64,000 bases of DNA from JANXQE01 sp035294005. Lineage in GTDB: Bacteria; Verrucomicrobiota; Verrucomicrobiia; Limisphaerales; UBA8199. The translations under genes and the position numbers were made by a program. Below the pieces are notes generated by a model. It saw nothing but the letters and a program-made list of their open reading frames with translations. It was not told the origin of the DNA and made no database searches. Of this stretch, positions 8,403 to 17,161 are shown piece by piece. Within the stretch, counting starts at the first letter, position 1; each line of letters starts with the position of its first letter. The stretch covers positions 4,458 to 68,457 of the forward strand of contig DATGLT010000294.1 in NCBI GenBank assembly GCA_035294005.1. The letters run 5' to 3'.

Positions 8403-9203
8403 TCATAGTTCAACCACCGCCTGCCGGCGCTTGTCAAAACGGAGGCACCGGCGGTAGCCGGCTCGCCGCGCCATCTCGACGGCTTCGGTGAGGTTAAGTC
8501 CGACCTCGCCGGGAGCATGGGCATCCGAGCCAAACGTTATCGGCACATCGCCCTCGAACGCGAGCTTGAGGAAGCCCGCCGACGGATATATCTCCCGGCA
8601 CTCCTTGCGCAGCCCGGCGGTGTTCAACTCGATGGCAACTTCGTTGCTCCGCGCTGCCTGGAGAAAACGCCTGAACAGGGGGTCACAGTTTTGTGCCGGG
8701 TAAAAGCAGAATTTTTTGCACAAATCCGCATGGCCAATGATATCGAACAATCTCGATTCGGCCGCCATCGTCAGCCGCTCGAAATAAGCGTTCCACACCT
8801 CGAACGGGTCGCGTTTCTTCCATTCGGACAATTGCATCGGGTTATCCAGCGCCCAGGTCTCGGAAACGTAATGGACCGATCCGATGAAGTAATCCCAGGG
8901 ATGCTTTCGCGCAAGGTCGCGGATCCAATCTTCGTACCCGGGCAGGTAATCCACTTCCAACCCGATTTTGATGGAAAGTTCCGGATACCGTTTTCGGGCG
9001 AGTTCAACCTTCTCAATGTATTGGTCGAGTTCAGACGCCTTCATTCGCCAATCGTCGAAATCGTCCTCAGGCATCGGGCTGTGATCGCTGAAGCCAAGCT
9101 CGGGCAGGCCAAGACGGATTGCCTGGGCAGCCAGGTCAATTGGCTCACCCTGGGCATGCCGGCAAAGGGGCGTATGGGTGTGATAATCAGCGGGGAGGTT
9201 CAA
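8403..9203 (-). CDS. hisK: Histidinol-phosphatase, PHP family (HisK type)
   Basis: The 266-residue protein has the PHP metal-binding pattern: H-T-H at residues 8-10 and C-R-H, then G-L-E-V-D-Y, S-V-H-Y, G-H-A-D and G-S-D-A-H near the C-terminus, which together hold a trinuclear metal site. Length and motif order match HisK/HisJ-type histidinol-phosphatase, which removes phosphate from L-histidinol phosphate in histidine synthesis. No other his gene is in the window, so the role rests on family similarity; related PHP phosphatases with other substrates cannot be excluded. Confidence 0.8.
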   Translation of the reverse strand: MNLPADYHTHTPLCRHAQGEPIDLAAQAIRLGLPELGFSDHSPMPEDDFDDWRMKASELDQYIEKVELARKRYPELSIKIGLEVDYLPGYEDWIRDLARKHPWDYFIGSVHYVSETWALDNPMQLSEWKKRDPFEVWNAYFERLTMAAESRLFDIIGHADLCKKFCFYPAQNCDPLFRRFLQAARSNEVAIELNTAGLRKECREIYPSAGFLKLAFEGDVPITFGSDAHAPGEVGLNLTEAVEMARRAGYRRCLRFDKRRQAVVEL

Positions 9204-9284
9204 GAGGCGAAGAGTTGACGATGGTCAGAAGCCGACTGCAAGCCCGCGATCTGTGGGTGGTGCGGATTTGTCGAGACGATCCAT

Positions 9285-9325
9285 AAAAAAACCGGGCCGG
9301 CGTGTGTTAAATCACGCTGGCCCGG
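9285..9325 (-). terminator. Rho-independent terminator of the lipoprotein gene
   Basis: Read on the minus strand, a GC-rich 13-bp stem (CCGGGCC-AGCGTG paired with CACGCC-GGCCCGG, one mismatch or wobble) with an 8-base loop is followed by seven T. It lies 36 bases downstream of the small lipoprotein gene. Confidence 0.88.
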
Positions 9326-9361
9326 AGCAAACAGCCGAAGTTCGACTGAATAAACCGTGCG

Positions 9362-9709
9362 CTATTGTGCCGGCGTTGCAGCCGGAGCTGCATTAGCCAG
9401 CTTCTTTACCTCGTCAATGACAAGGCTGACGACTTTTTTCTGGTCCTCGGTCACGCTCGGGTCATTGGCGAGCTTATCCAGGGCCATGAGGGCATCCTCG
9501 TACTTCGTGTATCGGATATTGAACCCAACCTGTGTGACCGTGGTTCGTATTTCCTGGCTTGAGTTGGCGAACGCCTCGTTGAGCTTTGGCAGGTCAACAG
9601 TAACTCCGTTGACTTGCGCAGCCGCAGGAACATCGCTGGGCTTTTTGCACCCCGCTCCCGCCAGGATCGCGGCACAAGCCAAGCTGACCACCAGGATACT
9701 TTTTTTCAT
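9362..9709 (-). CDS. Small predicted lipoprotein, unknown function
   Basis: This 115-residue protein has a lipoprotein signal peptide: K-K at 2-3, a hydrophobic core, and the lipobox L-A-G-A-G-C with Cys21 as the lipidation site. The mature part is hydrophilic and probably helical (DALMALDKLANDPSVT, VVSLVIDEVKKLA), ending in an Ala/Pro-rich tail. I recognise no domain. It starts 29 bases after the pseudopilin stop and is followed by a strong terminator, so it is probably the last gene of a pseudopilin-lipoprotein unit. Confidence 0.75.
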   Translation of the reverse strand: MKKSILVVSLACAAILAGAGCKKPSDVPAAAQVNGVTVDLPKLNEAFANSSQEIRTTVTQVGFNIRYTKYEDALMALDKLANDPSVTEDQKKVVSLVIDEVKKLANAAPAATPAQ

Positions 9710-9738
9710 AGGTTGAGTTTTTTTGTCGGAACAGCGAG

Positions 9739-10704
9739 TTACTTGATTCTCGCCGAAGACATGGAGGCGAGCCAGGTAAAATCCGCCATGTCAAGCGGAC
9801 TGCTCCGATTGACATTGGGGTGGTTTGCTGCGGTCCAGAGGATGCCGCCGCCCTTCCATTTATGCAGTTCCGCATGGCCATCACAAAATGAAAACGCACA
9901 GCCACCGTTGTGTGCGGAGGAAGGATAATCAATATACGTGGGATTGCCGACATTAGCGCAGGTGGCCAAGCCAGCGTCATTGATGCTGAATTGGTTCTCG
10001 TCGGCCATCATGAATACCTGGGCCGGGCTGGTTCCGCGAAAGCTGCTCGATTTGCCAAATGTGGCGTACGGACCGCTTGAGGCATTATTCTGCCCATATG
10101 ACCCAGTGAGCCAGGGGCCATTGGTTGCCTGCTTGGGCACGCCGCTATGACCGCCACCTCCGGCATATTGGGGATCAACAGTCCCCACTGCCTGATTCAT
10201 GGAAACACTGCGCGCCACGTTCACTATCTGCCCGACCAATGGGGAGTTCGGGTAAAGCCCGGCTCCATCGTACTTGGCAGGTTTGCGAGTATCGGCGGGG
10301 CAACGGAAAATGTTGACGTTATTTCCGATGTATGGCGCAACCAAGGTACGCAGCGGATCCTTCAGCAAATCGGGGTCGTACTCATCGGCGCCTCCGATGC
10401 CACCCTGGCCTGCGCACCAAACGTATCCCGCTTGAGTCGTACCGTCATCCGGGTTTGGGGGATAAAGATCGTTAAAATCCAATGTGTAAGTGTTGAACGC
10501 GAGCGAAAGCTGCTTCGCGTCATTGAGGCATTGGGTCTGTTGGGCTTTGGCTTTTGCTTTGGACAAAGCCGGCAGCAGCATTGCGGCCAGGATCGCGATA
10601 ATGGCGATCACCACCAGCAACTCGATTAATGTAAACCCTTGTCGGTTTCCCGGGGTGGGCTCGGCACAAACTCCTGCCGAAGGCATCTTGTAATTCGTTT
10701 TCAT
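9739..10704 (-). CDS. Type II secretion-like pseudopilin with H-x9-DG C-terminus
   Basis: The 321-residue protein has a 23-residue leader ending in R-Q-G, then the prepilin cleavage and N-methylation site F-T-L-I-E (Glu28) and a hydrophobic helix (LLVVIAIIAILAAMLLPAL). The C-terminus has S-A-H-N-G-G-C-A-F-S-F-C-D-G-H-A, the H-x9-D-G pattern typical of the large pseudopilin-like families of Planctomycetota and Verrucomicrobiota. These are exported through a prepilin peptidase and found many times per genome without a full pilus operon. Its own role is unknown. A second member of the family is cut by the right edge of the window. Confidence 0.9.
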   Translation of the reverse strand: MKTNYKMPSAGVCAEPTPGNRQGFTLIELLVVIAIIAILAAMLLPALSKAKAKAQQTQCLNDAKQLSLAFNTYTLDFNDLYPPNPDDGTTQAGYVWCAGQGGIGGADEYDPDLLKDPLRTLVAPYIGNNVNIFRCPADTRKPAKYDGAGLYPNSPLVGQIVNVARSVSMNQAVGTVDPQYAGGGGHSGVPKQATNGPWLTGSYGQNNASSGPYATFGKSSSFRGTSPAQVFMMADENQFSINDAGLATCANVGNPTYIDYPSSAHNGGCAFSFCDGHAELHKWKGGGILWTAANHPNVNRSSPLDMADFTWLASMSSARIK

Positions 10705-11046
10705 AGCACACTGTTACTAACTGACGGACTTTTCACGCCCCCGTGCAACCGGGAATCTGTTTCACTGTATGCAAATCTAGCTTTCAGCGCAATGCTCGTA
10801 AAGAAAATTCTTCCTGGAATGGCACACCGTCCTGTTCCGATTTGGTACACCCGGGGAGACTCCCGTGAAGGCCCAAGGACGCAAAGAGAAAGGGGACAGT
10901 TTAGCCACGGAATCCGCCGATTCTTAGAGTCTATGCGCCTTTGCCTGGGCCCTCTCTGGCGTTTTGGCGCCCGTACCGGGGGTTTTTGTCGGCAATCCTG
11001 CTTTTTACTCATGAAAGGCATGAAATCTGCCTAAGTGTAGCGGTTT
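10705..11046. other. Divergent intergenic region, no gene found
   Basis: These 342 bases separate the pseudopilin gene on the minus strand from the FGGY kinase gene on the plus strand, so both promoters should lie here. Short frames are present on both strands but none has a ribosome site or recognisable sequence. I could not assign a promoter, operator or RNA with confidence. Confidence 0.5.
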
Positions 11047-12513
11047 ATGAGTCACCTGTACGTTGCCTGCGAGTTGGGCGTGGAAAAGGGCCGCATCTTC
11101 CTGGGATCTTTGCAGAATGACAAGCTCACGGTCAGCGGGGCCGGCGAATTCCCCGACCCGGTGGTTTCGATCGACGGCACCCCGCAGTGGGACGTGTCAC
11201 GGGTTTATCAACAGGTTCTTGCCGGCCTGCATGGAATCGTTGTCCAGGAAGAACCGGTTCGCGGGCTCAGCTTCTACTCCGGGGTAACGGATTTTCTCCT
11301 TTTCGAAACCGACGGCTCCGTGCTTACTCCCGCCACGCGCCTGCGCGAATCCGACGCCGCCGCCGAATTCAAAAAGATTTTGTCGCAGGTCCCGGCATCG
11401 GAGCTCTATGCCGAAACCGGCGTTCAGCCGATGCCCGGTGGCGCGCTTTGCCAGTTGGCCCGGGAATCATCCAGGCGGATTAAGCGCGCCGCGCACGCCC
11501 TGTCTTTGCCTGAAAGCTTTAACTTTCTTTTCTCGGGCGTTGCGCGCGGTGAGAATTCGCAGGCCAGTTTGTCTCAGCTCTACAGTCCTTTGGCCAGGAA
11601 TTGGTCCGAGCGTTTGCTCAACGTGGCAGGCGTGCCGCGAAAGATTTTGCCCGAACTCGTGCCCGCCAGCACCGTGCTGGCCCCGGTGCGCGATGACATC
11701 GCCCACCAGCACGGCCTCGAAGACGCCAAGGTCGTTGCCACCTGCGGTTTCGATCTGGCCGCCGCCCTGGCTCCCATCGCGATCTCGGACCAGGATAATT
11801 GGGCCTTCCTGTGCCCTGACCAATCCTCGATTATGGGCACGATTTTCCAGGAGGCCTACATCGACGACATCAGTCGTGAGATGAACTACTCCAACCTCCT
11901 GGGGTATGCGGATTCGGCCGCGTTTTACAAAACCTGGACGGGCCTCAAGCTGATTGAAGATTGCCGGCGAACGTGGTCCAACCAGGATCGCGCTCTGGAC
12001 ACCGAAGTGTTGATGCACCTGGCGACCTCGGCGCCAGCGTTCGAAGCCCTGATTGACCCGGGCGACCCGCGCTTCGCTTCGGCCGAAGACCTGCCCCAGG
12101 CAATTCAGGCATTTTGCAGAGAAACCGGCCAGGAAGCGCCTCGCAAACCGGGCCCGGTCCTGCGCTGTTTGTTGGAGAGTCTTGCCTTGCATTACCGCAA
12201 AGGATTGGTCGAGTTGGAATACCTGACCAACGGCACGTTCAGCCGTCTGTATGTGCTCGGAGGCAAGTCCAATCTTCTTTTGAACCATTTCCTGGCGAAC
12301 GCGCTCCAGATACCGGTCGTGGTTGTTCCGGCCGAGATCGCGGCCCTGGGCAACGTGTTGCTGCAGGCAATGGCGTTGGGCCAGGTTCCCTCGGTCGAAC
12401 ACGCCGCCAGCCTTGTCCACCATTCGTTGAAGGTTCAAACGATCCATCCCCACGCCACCGCCTGGACCGAAGCCTACGACCGGTTCCTCGGCCTGACACC
12501 CGTTCATCCGTAG
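11047..12513 (+). CDS. FGGY-family carbohydrate kinase, rhamnulokinase-like
   Basis: The 488-residue protein is a two-domain sugar kinase of the FGGY/ASKHA fold. The C-terminal half is most like rhamnulokinase (RhaB): L-I-D-P-G-D-P-R-F near residue 340, then V-L-R-C-L-L-E-S-L-A-L-H-Y, and a G-G-K-S-N-L-L-L-N-H-F nucleotide-binding loop followed by A-A-L-G-N-V-L-L-Q-A. The usual G-T-W-S stretch at the second ATP site is altered (S-S-I-M-G-T). RhaB phosphorylates L-rhamnulose, but no rhamnose isomerase or aldolase gene is nearby, so the substrate is not certain. No clear ribosome site precedes the ATG. Confidence 0.8.
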   Translation: MSHLYVACELGVEKGRIFLGSLQNDKLTVSGAGEFPDPVVSIDGTPQWDVSRVYQQVLAGLHGIVVQEEPVRGLSFYSGVTDFLLFETDGSVLTPATRLRESDAAAEFKKILSQVPASELYAETGVQPMPGGALCQLARESSRRIKRAAHALSLPESFNFLFSGVARGENSQASLSQLYSPLARNWSERLLNVAGVPRKILPELVPASTVLAPVRDDIAHQHGLEDAKVVATCGFDLAAALAPIAISDQDNWAFLCPDQSSIMGTIFQEAYIDDISREMNYSNLLGYADSAAFYKTWTGLKLIEDCRRTWSNQDRALDTEVLMHLATSAPAFEALIDPGDPRFASAEDLPQAIQAFCRETGQEAPRKPGPVLRCLLESLALHYRKGLVELEYLTNGTFSRLYVLGGKSNLLLNHFLANALQIPVVVVPAEIAALGNVLLQAMALGQVPSVEHAASLVHHSLKVQTIHPHATAWTEAYDRFLGLTPVHP

Positions 12514-12761
12514 TGGCGAGAGGCCGAGCAGGGCCTTGAACGCCTGGTGCTATCACATATGAACCACGGCGGGATGCGAATGCAGCGGGATCGGCACGGT
12601 CTCGACACCCCGAAGCGAGCCAGCGGTTGAGCCGCGAGCTGTGGGAATTACGGAAAGGGCGGTCCCCGACGCAGGGCGGCACAGCGTTCGCCTGATTAGC
12701 CCGCAGCCAAGCGCGGCCATGGCTTGCCTCGTGCGGTCCAGAGGCTTAGGATGATGTCAGT

Positions 12762-12995
12762 ATGACAGGCGATATTCGCAAACTTGTCCATGCGACTCCG
12801 TTTGTCCCGTTTACGATCCACCTCGCTGACGGCGGGCAGTTGCGGGTTCCGGCCGTTGATCACATCGCCGTCCCACCCGCCGGGGGGAGGATTTTTGTGT
12901 TCGGCGATGACGAGCGCTACGACGTCATCTCTGCGCTGATGGTCACCCGACTCACTGTGAACGGGGAGTCGTCAGGTTCCTCTCAGCCCCGGTGA
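12762..12995 (+). CDS. Small conserved-type hypothetical protein
   Basis: This 77-residue protein has the look of a small family I associate with Planctomycetota/Verrucomicrobiota: an N-terminal P-F-x-P-F-x-I-H-L-A-D-G-G segment and a V-x-x-x-D-H-I-A-V motif that suggest a small beta-rich fold. No function is known to me. TTAGGA lies 12 bases before the ATG. It has no signal peptide and appears to be monocistronic. Confidence 0.6.
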   Translation: MTGDIRKLVHATPFVPFTIHLADGGQLRVPAVDHIAVPPAGGRIFVFGDDERYDVISALMVTRLTVNGESSGSSQPR

Positions 12996-13588
12996 AATGG
13001 CCGAAGGCGATCCAGCGGACGCATGTCGCCGACGCCTGCAGTTAGTTAGTACCAGGCCTGCGAACCTTGGGCTGGGCGAGGATTTCTTGCGCTGCAGTCG
13101 AGGCGTGCGCACTCACTATACAGCGCCATCCCCAGTCGCAATCCACGTCAGCGCCCCATTGCTGCACTGGACCTTGGGGCTCGTGTGCCGCACTTAACTT
13201 AGCGGCGTCTCGGCAGAGCGCCGCACTTTGGTCCCCAACGCATCGGAGCCGAAGGGGTTAAACCGGACCGCCGAGCAGTGCGTCTGGGTCTCGCAAGCGG
13301 GCTCTGCTCCAATGGTGAGTTCGTTGCCTTCCACCGAAATCTCAAGCCTTCCCTTTCCTGGTTAAAGTGGGATCAAATTTCAAAACCGACACGCGCCTTT
13401 TCACCACGTTTTTGAGATGGGCGTTTTGCCCCGCAATGCGACACAACTCCAAAACGATTTCCGAGGCTGGAACCGCTATCGAGAGAACCGATAGTGAACA
13501 AATTTTATCGATTAACGCTGACGCGGGTCGTCGCGGTAAGGTCCGGGTGCAATCAGGAAACATTAACGTAACAAACACTTTGACTACT
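12996..13588. other. Long intergenic region with a REP-like hairpin
   Basis: These 593 bases carry no convincing gene. Short frames are open but lack ribosome sites and family sequence. The one clear structure is the GC-rich hairpin at 13202-13224. Confidence 0.5.
13202..13224. repeat. GC-rich hairpin, possible REP-like element
   Basis: A 6-bp outer stem (GCGGCG with CGCCGC) continues, after a one-base bulge, into a 3-bp inner stem closed by a 4-base loop. No T tract follows, so it is not a terminator. Shape and intergenic location resemble a repetitive extragenic palindrome; no second copy was noticed in the window. Confidence 0.4.
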
Positions 13589-14188
13589 ATGGCAAAACTC
13601 CTGTGCAAAACCTCGGGGACGGAATTTCGAGCTGCGGAACTCAAGCCCGGCGTCAACCGGCTTGGCCGCTCGCCTGAAAACGACCTTCATCTCAATCACC
13701 TTTCGGTCTCGTCCAACCACTGCGAAATCATCCTGGATTGCAGCCGGGTTTCGGTGCGCGACTGCGGTTCAACCAATGGAACGTTCCTGGATGGTAACCC
13801 CGTGCGGGAGGCGGTGTTGCTGGCGGGCCAAACGTTGCGCGTCGGGGAGGTCGAGTTGCTGGTCGTCGACACTCAGCCGTCGGTAACAATTCCAAGATTT
13901 GACTGCCGAATTGGAGCGGTGCCGGCGCTTCTTCCACACGGGGGATTGTCTTGCCGGCACCATCGGGGCAATGAACTGGTCTATTCATGCCAACATTGCG
14001 GCGAACTCTTGTGTGAACATTGCATTCACCTGCTGCGCCGCCGCGGAGGGAAGCTCTTGCGGCTTTGCCCCCGTTGCAGTTATCCCGTTGAATTGATTGG
14101 AGGGCAAAAGCAGGTCAAAAAGTCGTTTCTGAAGCGGTTGTTTGAAACGACGCGCATGTTCTTCTCCCACCGGACGACGCGCAACTAA
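13589..14188 (+). CDS. FHA-domain protein with C-terminal zinc-binding cysteines
   Basis: The 199-residue protein starts with an FHA domain (about 1-95): G-R-S-P-E-N-D at 27-33, S-S-N-H at 41-44 and N-G-T at 63-65 are the phosphothreonine-binding landmarks. After a linker, the second half has cysteine pairs at C134/C137, C142/C145 and C160/C163, with C122 and nearby histidines, suggesting one or two zinc sites of B-box or ribbon type. The tail is basic. FHA domains bind phosphothreonine, so a link to Ser/Thr kinases is plausible; one is encoded at the right end of the window. Start ATG at 13589 is where the FHA domain begins; an in-frame extension upstream has no family sequence. Confidence 0.82.
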   Translation: MAKLLCKTSGTEFRAAELKPGVNRLGRSPENDLHLNHLSVSSNHCEIILDCSRVSVRDCGSTNGTFLDGNPVREAVLLAGQTLRVGEVELLVVDTQPSVTIPRFDCRIGAVPALLPHGGLSCRHHRGNELVYSCQHCGELLCEHCIHLLRRRGGKLLRLCPRCSYPVELIGGQKQVKKSFLKRLFETTRMFFSHRTTRN

Positions 14189-14208
14189 TACGAATGCATC
14201 CCTCTCAG

Positions 14209-15678
14209 CTACCAAATTGTTCTCATCGGCCAGGCTTTCGCGAGCTTCAGGGTGGCCCGGCCGCCCTCGGAGCGAACCAGCAACTCCGAGTCGGCAGCCA
14301 ACGGTGAGATTGTTTTCGTCACCCATTCTTTTTCATTGGCCACAACCTCGAGAACGGAGCGGTCCACAAAAATCCTGAGCTCGCCATTCTTTCCATGCCC
14401 GCGAAGCCAGCGCGCCGGTGCGGTTTCCTTCCCCACGGTGAGTCCCTCCGGCCCACAGTGGATTGTGACTGGGCTTGATTCGGCTGCACGGGGTTTGAGC
14501 TCGATGACCAGTGCTTTCGCGTTTCCAAAATCAAGGTTCAGGAGAATCTCAAGGCTGCCCGCACCTGGCAAAGACAGCCTTTGCGCGCTGTCTGCCAACG
14601 CGAGGTTTCGCCAGGCCGCTTGCGGGCCGCGGAGCGCTGCTAACTCAGGCGCGGGGCGTTGCCGCAGCTCGCCGTCAGGATCGATGCTCAGACGCCTTGG
14701 CAAGGACAGGCAACCGTTCCAGCCGTGGCCGCCGGGAAACCCGTTGATCCAGCCCCAGGTGATGCGGTTGCCGTTGTCCAACAGCATGGTATTGGGCGCG
14801 TAGAAATTGGGGCCGTAATCGACGAGACCTTGCTTGCGCTGGGTGAACCGGCACGATTTCAAATCAAAATCTCCGATGAAGTATTGCACTTTGCCGTAGG
14901 GCGAAACGAACAGCACCCACTGGTTGCCGAGCCGGAAGAAATTCGGACATTCCGCCGTGGGCGCGTCCGGAATTTTGAACAGGACTCCTTGATACCGCCA
15001 TTGAGTTAACTCGCGATTTTGGGCCTCATAAATATTGACCGCGGCTTCTCCTTGCCTGGCGATGTGCCCGCCGGTAACCAGAAAAGTTCTGCCGGCCTCG
15101 TGAAACACGAATGGGTCCCTCCAATCATAAATTTTTTTGTCACCGTGCAGCGCTTCTGAAAGGACGGGATTAGCGGTTGATCTTTGCCAGCGAATCAAAT
15201 CCGTGTCGCCAACGGCCGCCCATTGCTCAGCATGGTCAAACGCGGATTTGCCGATTGCGATGCTGGTGTAGAAAATCATCGGCTGCCTCGCTCTGTTGAG
15301 GGTGCAACAGCCCGACCAGACTGCTTCCTCTCCCCGGTCGTTCAAAGGGGCGAGAGCGATCGGCAAGTGCTCCCACTTCGCAAGGTCGCGGCTCCTCACG
15401 TGGCCCCAGTATTTCGTCCCGTCTTTATCACTGTACGGGTGTAGTTGGTAAAACAGGTGGTAGTAACCATTGTGAAAGATCGGGCCGTTCGGATCATTGA
15501 TCCATTGGGCGGGCGCAGTGACGTGGAAAATCGGGTGGGCAGGGTCGGCTTGAGCCTGTGGGGTGGCTGCCTGAACGGCGGCCGCGGCGCGGGTCAAAGC
15601 TCCCTCACCGGTTTCGCCGTACGCGCCGATTGGGCTCAGAAATGCCGCCAGCAAGAGGAATCCGGGAGAACAGCGCAT
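14209..15678 (-). CDS. Secreted GH32 glycoside hydrolase (fructan-active)
   Basis: The 489-residue protein has a signal peptide (MRCSPGFLLLAAFLSPIGAYG), then a five-bladed propeller of family GH32. The three catalytic motifs are present: W-I-N-D-P-N-G with nucleophile Asp62, W-R-D-P with Asp188, and A-E-C-P with acid/base Glu243. A beta-sandwich domain with a V-D-R-S-V-L-E-V motif closes the protein. GH32 enzymes hydrolyse sucrose, inulin or levan; export suggests use of an external fructan. Start ATG 15678 puts the signal peptide at the N-terminus; the longer frame would run into the M14 gene. It follows the M14 peptidase gene by 56 bases on the same strand. Confidence 0.9.
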   Translation of the reverse strand: MRCSPGFLLLAAFLSPIGAYGETGEGALTRAAAAVQAATPQAQADPAHPIFHVTAPAQWINDPNGPIFHNGYYHLFYQLHPYSDKDGTKYWGHVRSRDLAKWEHLPIALAPLNDRGEEAVWSGCCTLNRARQPMIFYTSIAIGKSAFDHAEQWAAVGDTDLIRWQRSTANPVLSEALHGDKKIYDWRDPFVFHEAGRTFLVTGGHIARQGEAAVNIYEAQNRELTQWRYQGVLFKIPDAPTAECPNFFRLGNQWVLFVSPYGKVQYFIGDFDLKSCRFTQRKQGLVDYGPNFYAPNTMLLDNGNRITWGWINGFPGGHGWNGCLSLPRRLSIDPDGELRQRPAPELAALRGPQAAWRNLALADSAQRLSLPGAGSLEILLNLDFGNAKALVIELKPRAAESSPVTIHCGPEGLTVGKETAPARWLRGHGKNGELRIFVDRSVLEVVANEKEWVTKTISPLAADSELLVRSEGGRATLKLAKAWPMRTIW

Positions 15679-15734
15679 TGGGAAGAAATATTCGAGTCGC
15701 CACGCGGAATAAAGAGTAATGATAAGGAACGGAA

Positions 15735-17030
15735 TCAGGGCAGGTGTTCGTCGAAATAATCGGAAAAGACTCTCACCAGGCCAGCCCCGTACTCTCGCCA
15801 ATGGGCGGCGGAAGGGTAGTCGTTCAATCCCGCGATCCAATTGCAGTTGAATTCATGAACGGCAGCGTAGACGCCAAAGCGCTCGAGCCAGCCTTCTCCC
15901 AACGAGCCCGGGTTACGGAAGTTTGCCCCGGTGCTGCCTTCGGTAAACCAGGTGTCTTTGCGAAGAAACCTTTCCAATCTGGCCATGTGTTCCAGGTAAG
16001 GCTGCAGGCGGGGACCTTCAAGGCGGCTTAGCTGCAGCAGTCCCGCTCCGTCATTGTGCAGTTCCAGGGCGACTTCCGGTGCAAGGCCCGCGTGGACCAT
16101 GGATTCCAGCCATTGCTCAAGTGCATGGTTTTCGGGGGCGGTCAGAGGGTCCGCCGGTTTGTCCCAGCCGCGGTTGAGGTCTTTGCCAAGCAGGTTGAAC
16201 CGGGTGCGCCCGCGGGCCACGCCGTCTTTGTTGGCCATAGGCAGAACGTACGCGCAAAATAGCCGACGCGACTCGCGGACCGAATCATCTGTATCCAGCA
16301 TCCGCTGGATGAATCCCTGGATGACCCAGCTTGTCCCCGCTTCCCACGGGTGAGCGCGAGCCCGTAAAAAAACCCGATGGGCCGCGTTGGGATCGCCGAT
16401 GCGGACGATTTCCAACGGCCTGCCTTCTACCGTCCTGCCAATCGTTTTGATTTCAACCAGTGCATTGGTGCGGATACGTTCCAGGAGCTTCTTGAGGTCC
16501 GAGAGGCGGTACGGTTCGACCCTGGCAACAAACAGCCTTGGCGAGGGCATCGTGACTTTAAGTATGATCCGGTTGCCCGGCAGCGCTGACAAAGAAACGG
16601 GCTTCCAGTTCACGGCGTCCGGCGAAATAAAGGCGGTCTTCAATTCGCGGGCGATTGAGCCCGGCTGCCGATTCCAGATGTTATCCAGGTTCTGAAATTC
16701 TAAAGTCAGTTGGGTGCCTGTCCGGGCGCTGATCATGAAGTGGAAATGCCCGGCCGCCCTGTTGACGGATGAACGCTCGTTATCATAGACGAGATGGACG
16801 TTAACCGTGGAATCCTGGCCGAAATCGTACCAAAGAGGCGAAGCATTCTCGAAGCTGGTATCAATGAACTCAAACCCATCTGGCGGGTTCGGAATCGAAG
16901 TTGCCGCTGTGACTGGAGAATTAGCAGGCGCAACCGCATCGCCGCCAAATGCGCATAATTCCAAACAGGTGCCGCTTCCAATGACCAGGAAGGAAGTCAG
17001 CGTTAGACCTCGCCAGGCGAATTTGCTCAT
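15735..17030 (-). CDS. Exported M14-family zinc carboxypeptidase
   Basis: The 431-residue protein has a signal peptide, a beta-sandwich N-terminal domain (about 50-175), and an M14 carboxypeptidase domain. Zinc ligands are in the H227-P-W-E230 motif and H325 (E-L-H-N-D); D-L-N-R-G-W (284-289) forms the substrate pocket and Glu393 (V-H-E-F-N) is the likely catalytic base. The N-terminal sandwich before the peptidase resembles the cytosolic carboxypeptidase-like (M14 subfamily D) arrangement, although here the protein appears exported. ATG 17030 was chosen because it begins the signal peptide; the divergent kdsB starts at 17162. Confidence 0.85.
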   Translation of the reverse strand: MSKFAWRGLTLTSFLVIGSGTCLELCAFGGDAVAPANSPVTAATSIPNPPDGFEFIDTSFENASPLWYDFGQDSTVNVHLVYDNERSSVNRAAGHFHFMISARTGTQLTLEFQNLDNIWNRQPGSIARELKTAFISPDAVNWKPVSLSALPGNRIILKVTMPSPRLFVARVEPYRLSDLKKLLERIRTNALVEIKTIGRTVEGRPLEIVRIGDPNAAHRVFLRARAHPWEAGTSWVIQGFIQRMLDTDDSVRESRRLFCAYVLPMANKDGVARGRTRFNLLGKDLNRGWDKPADPLTAPENHALEQWLESMVHAGLAPEVALELHNDGAGLLQLSRLEGPRLQPYLEHMARLERFLRKDTWFTEGSTGANFRNPGSLGEGWLERFGVYAAVHEFNCNWIAGLNDYPSAAHWREYGAGLVRVFSDYFDEHLP

Positions 17031-17161
17031 GCACGTGGCCGGCCCCGAGAGACCGGCTGGCGGCAAGTCTGCCACAGACAACGAGCACAGGACAGGGGAT
17101 TGGAGGCGGGCCGTTGCTTTTCCTCCGTGCAATCCGGAACTTCGGCGGTTAAAACACAAAG

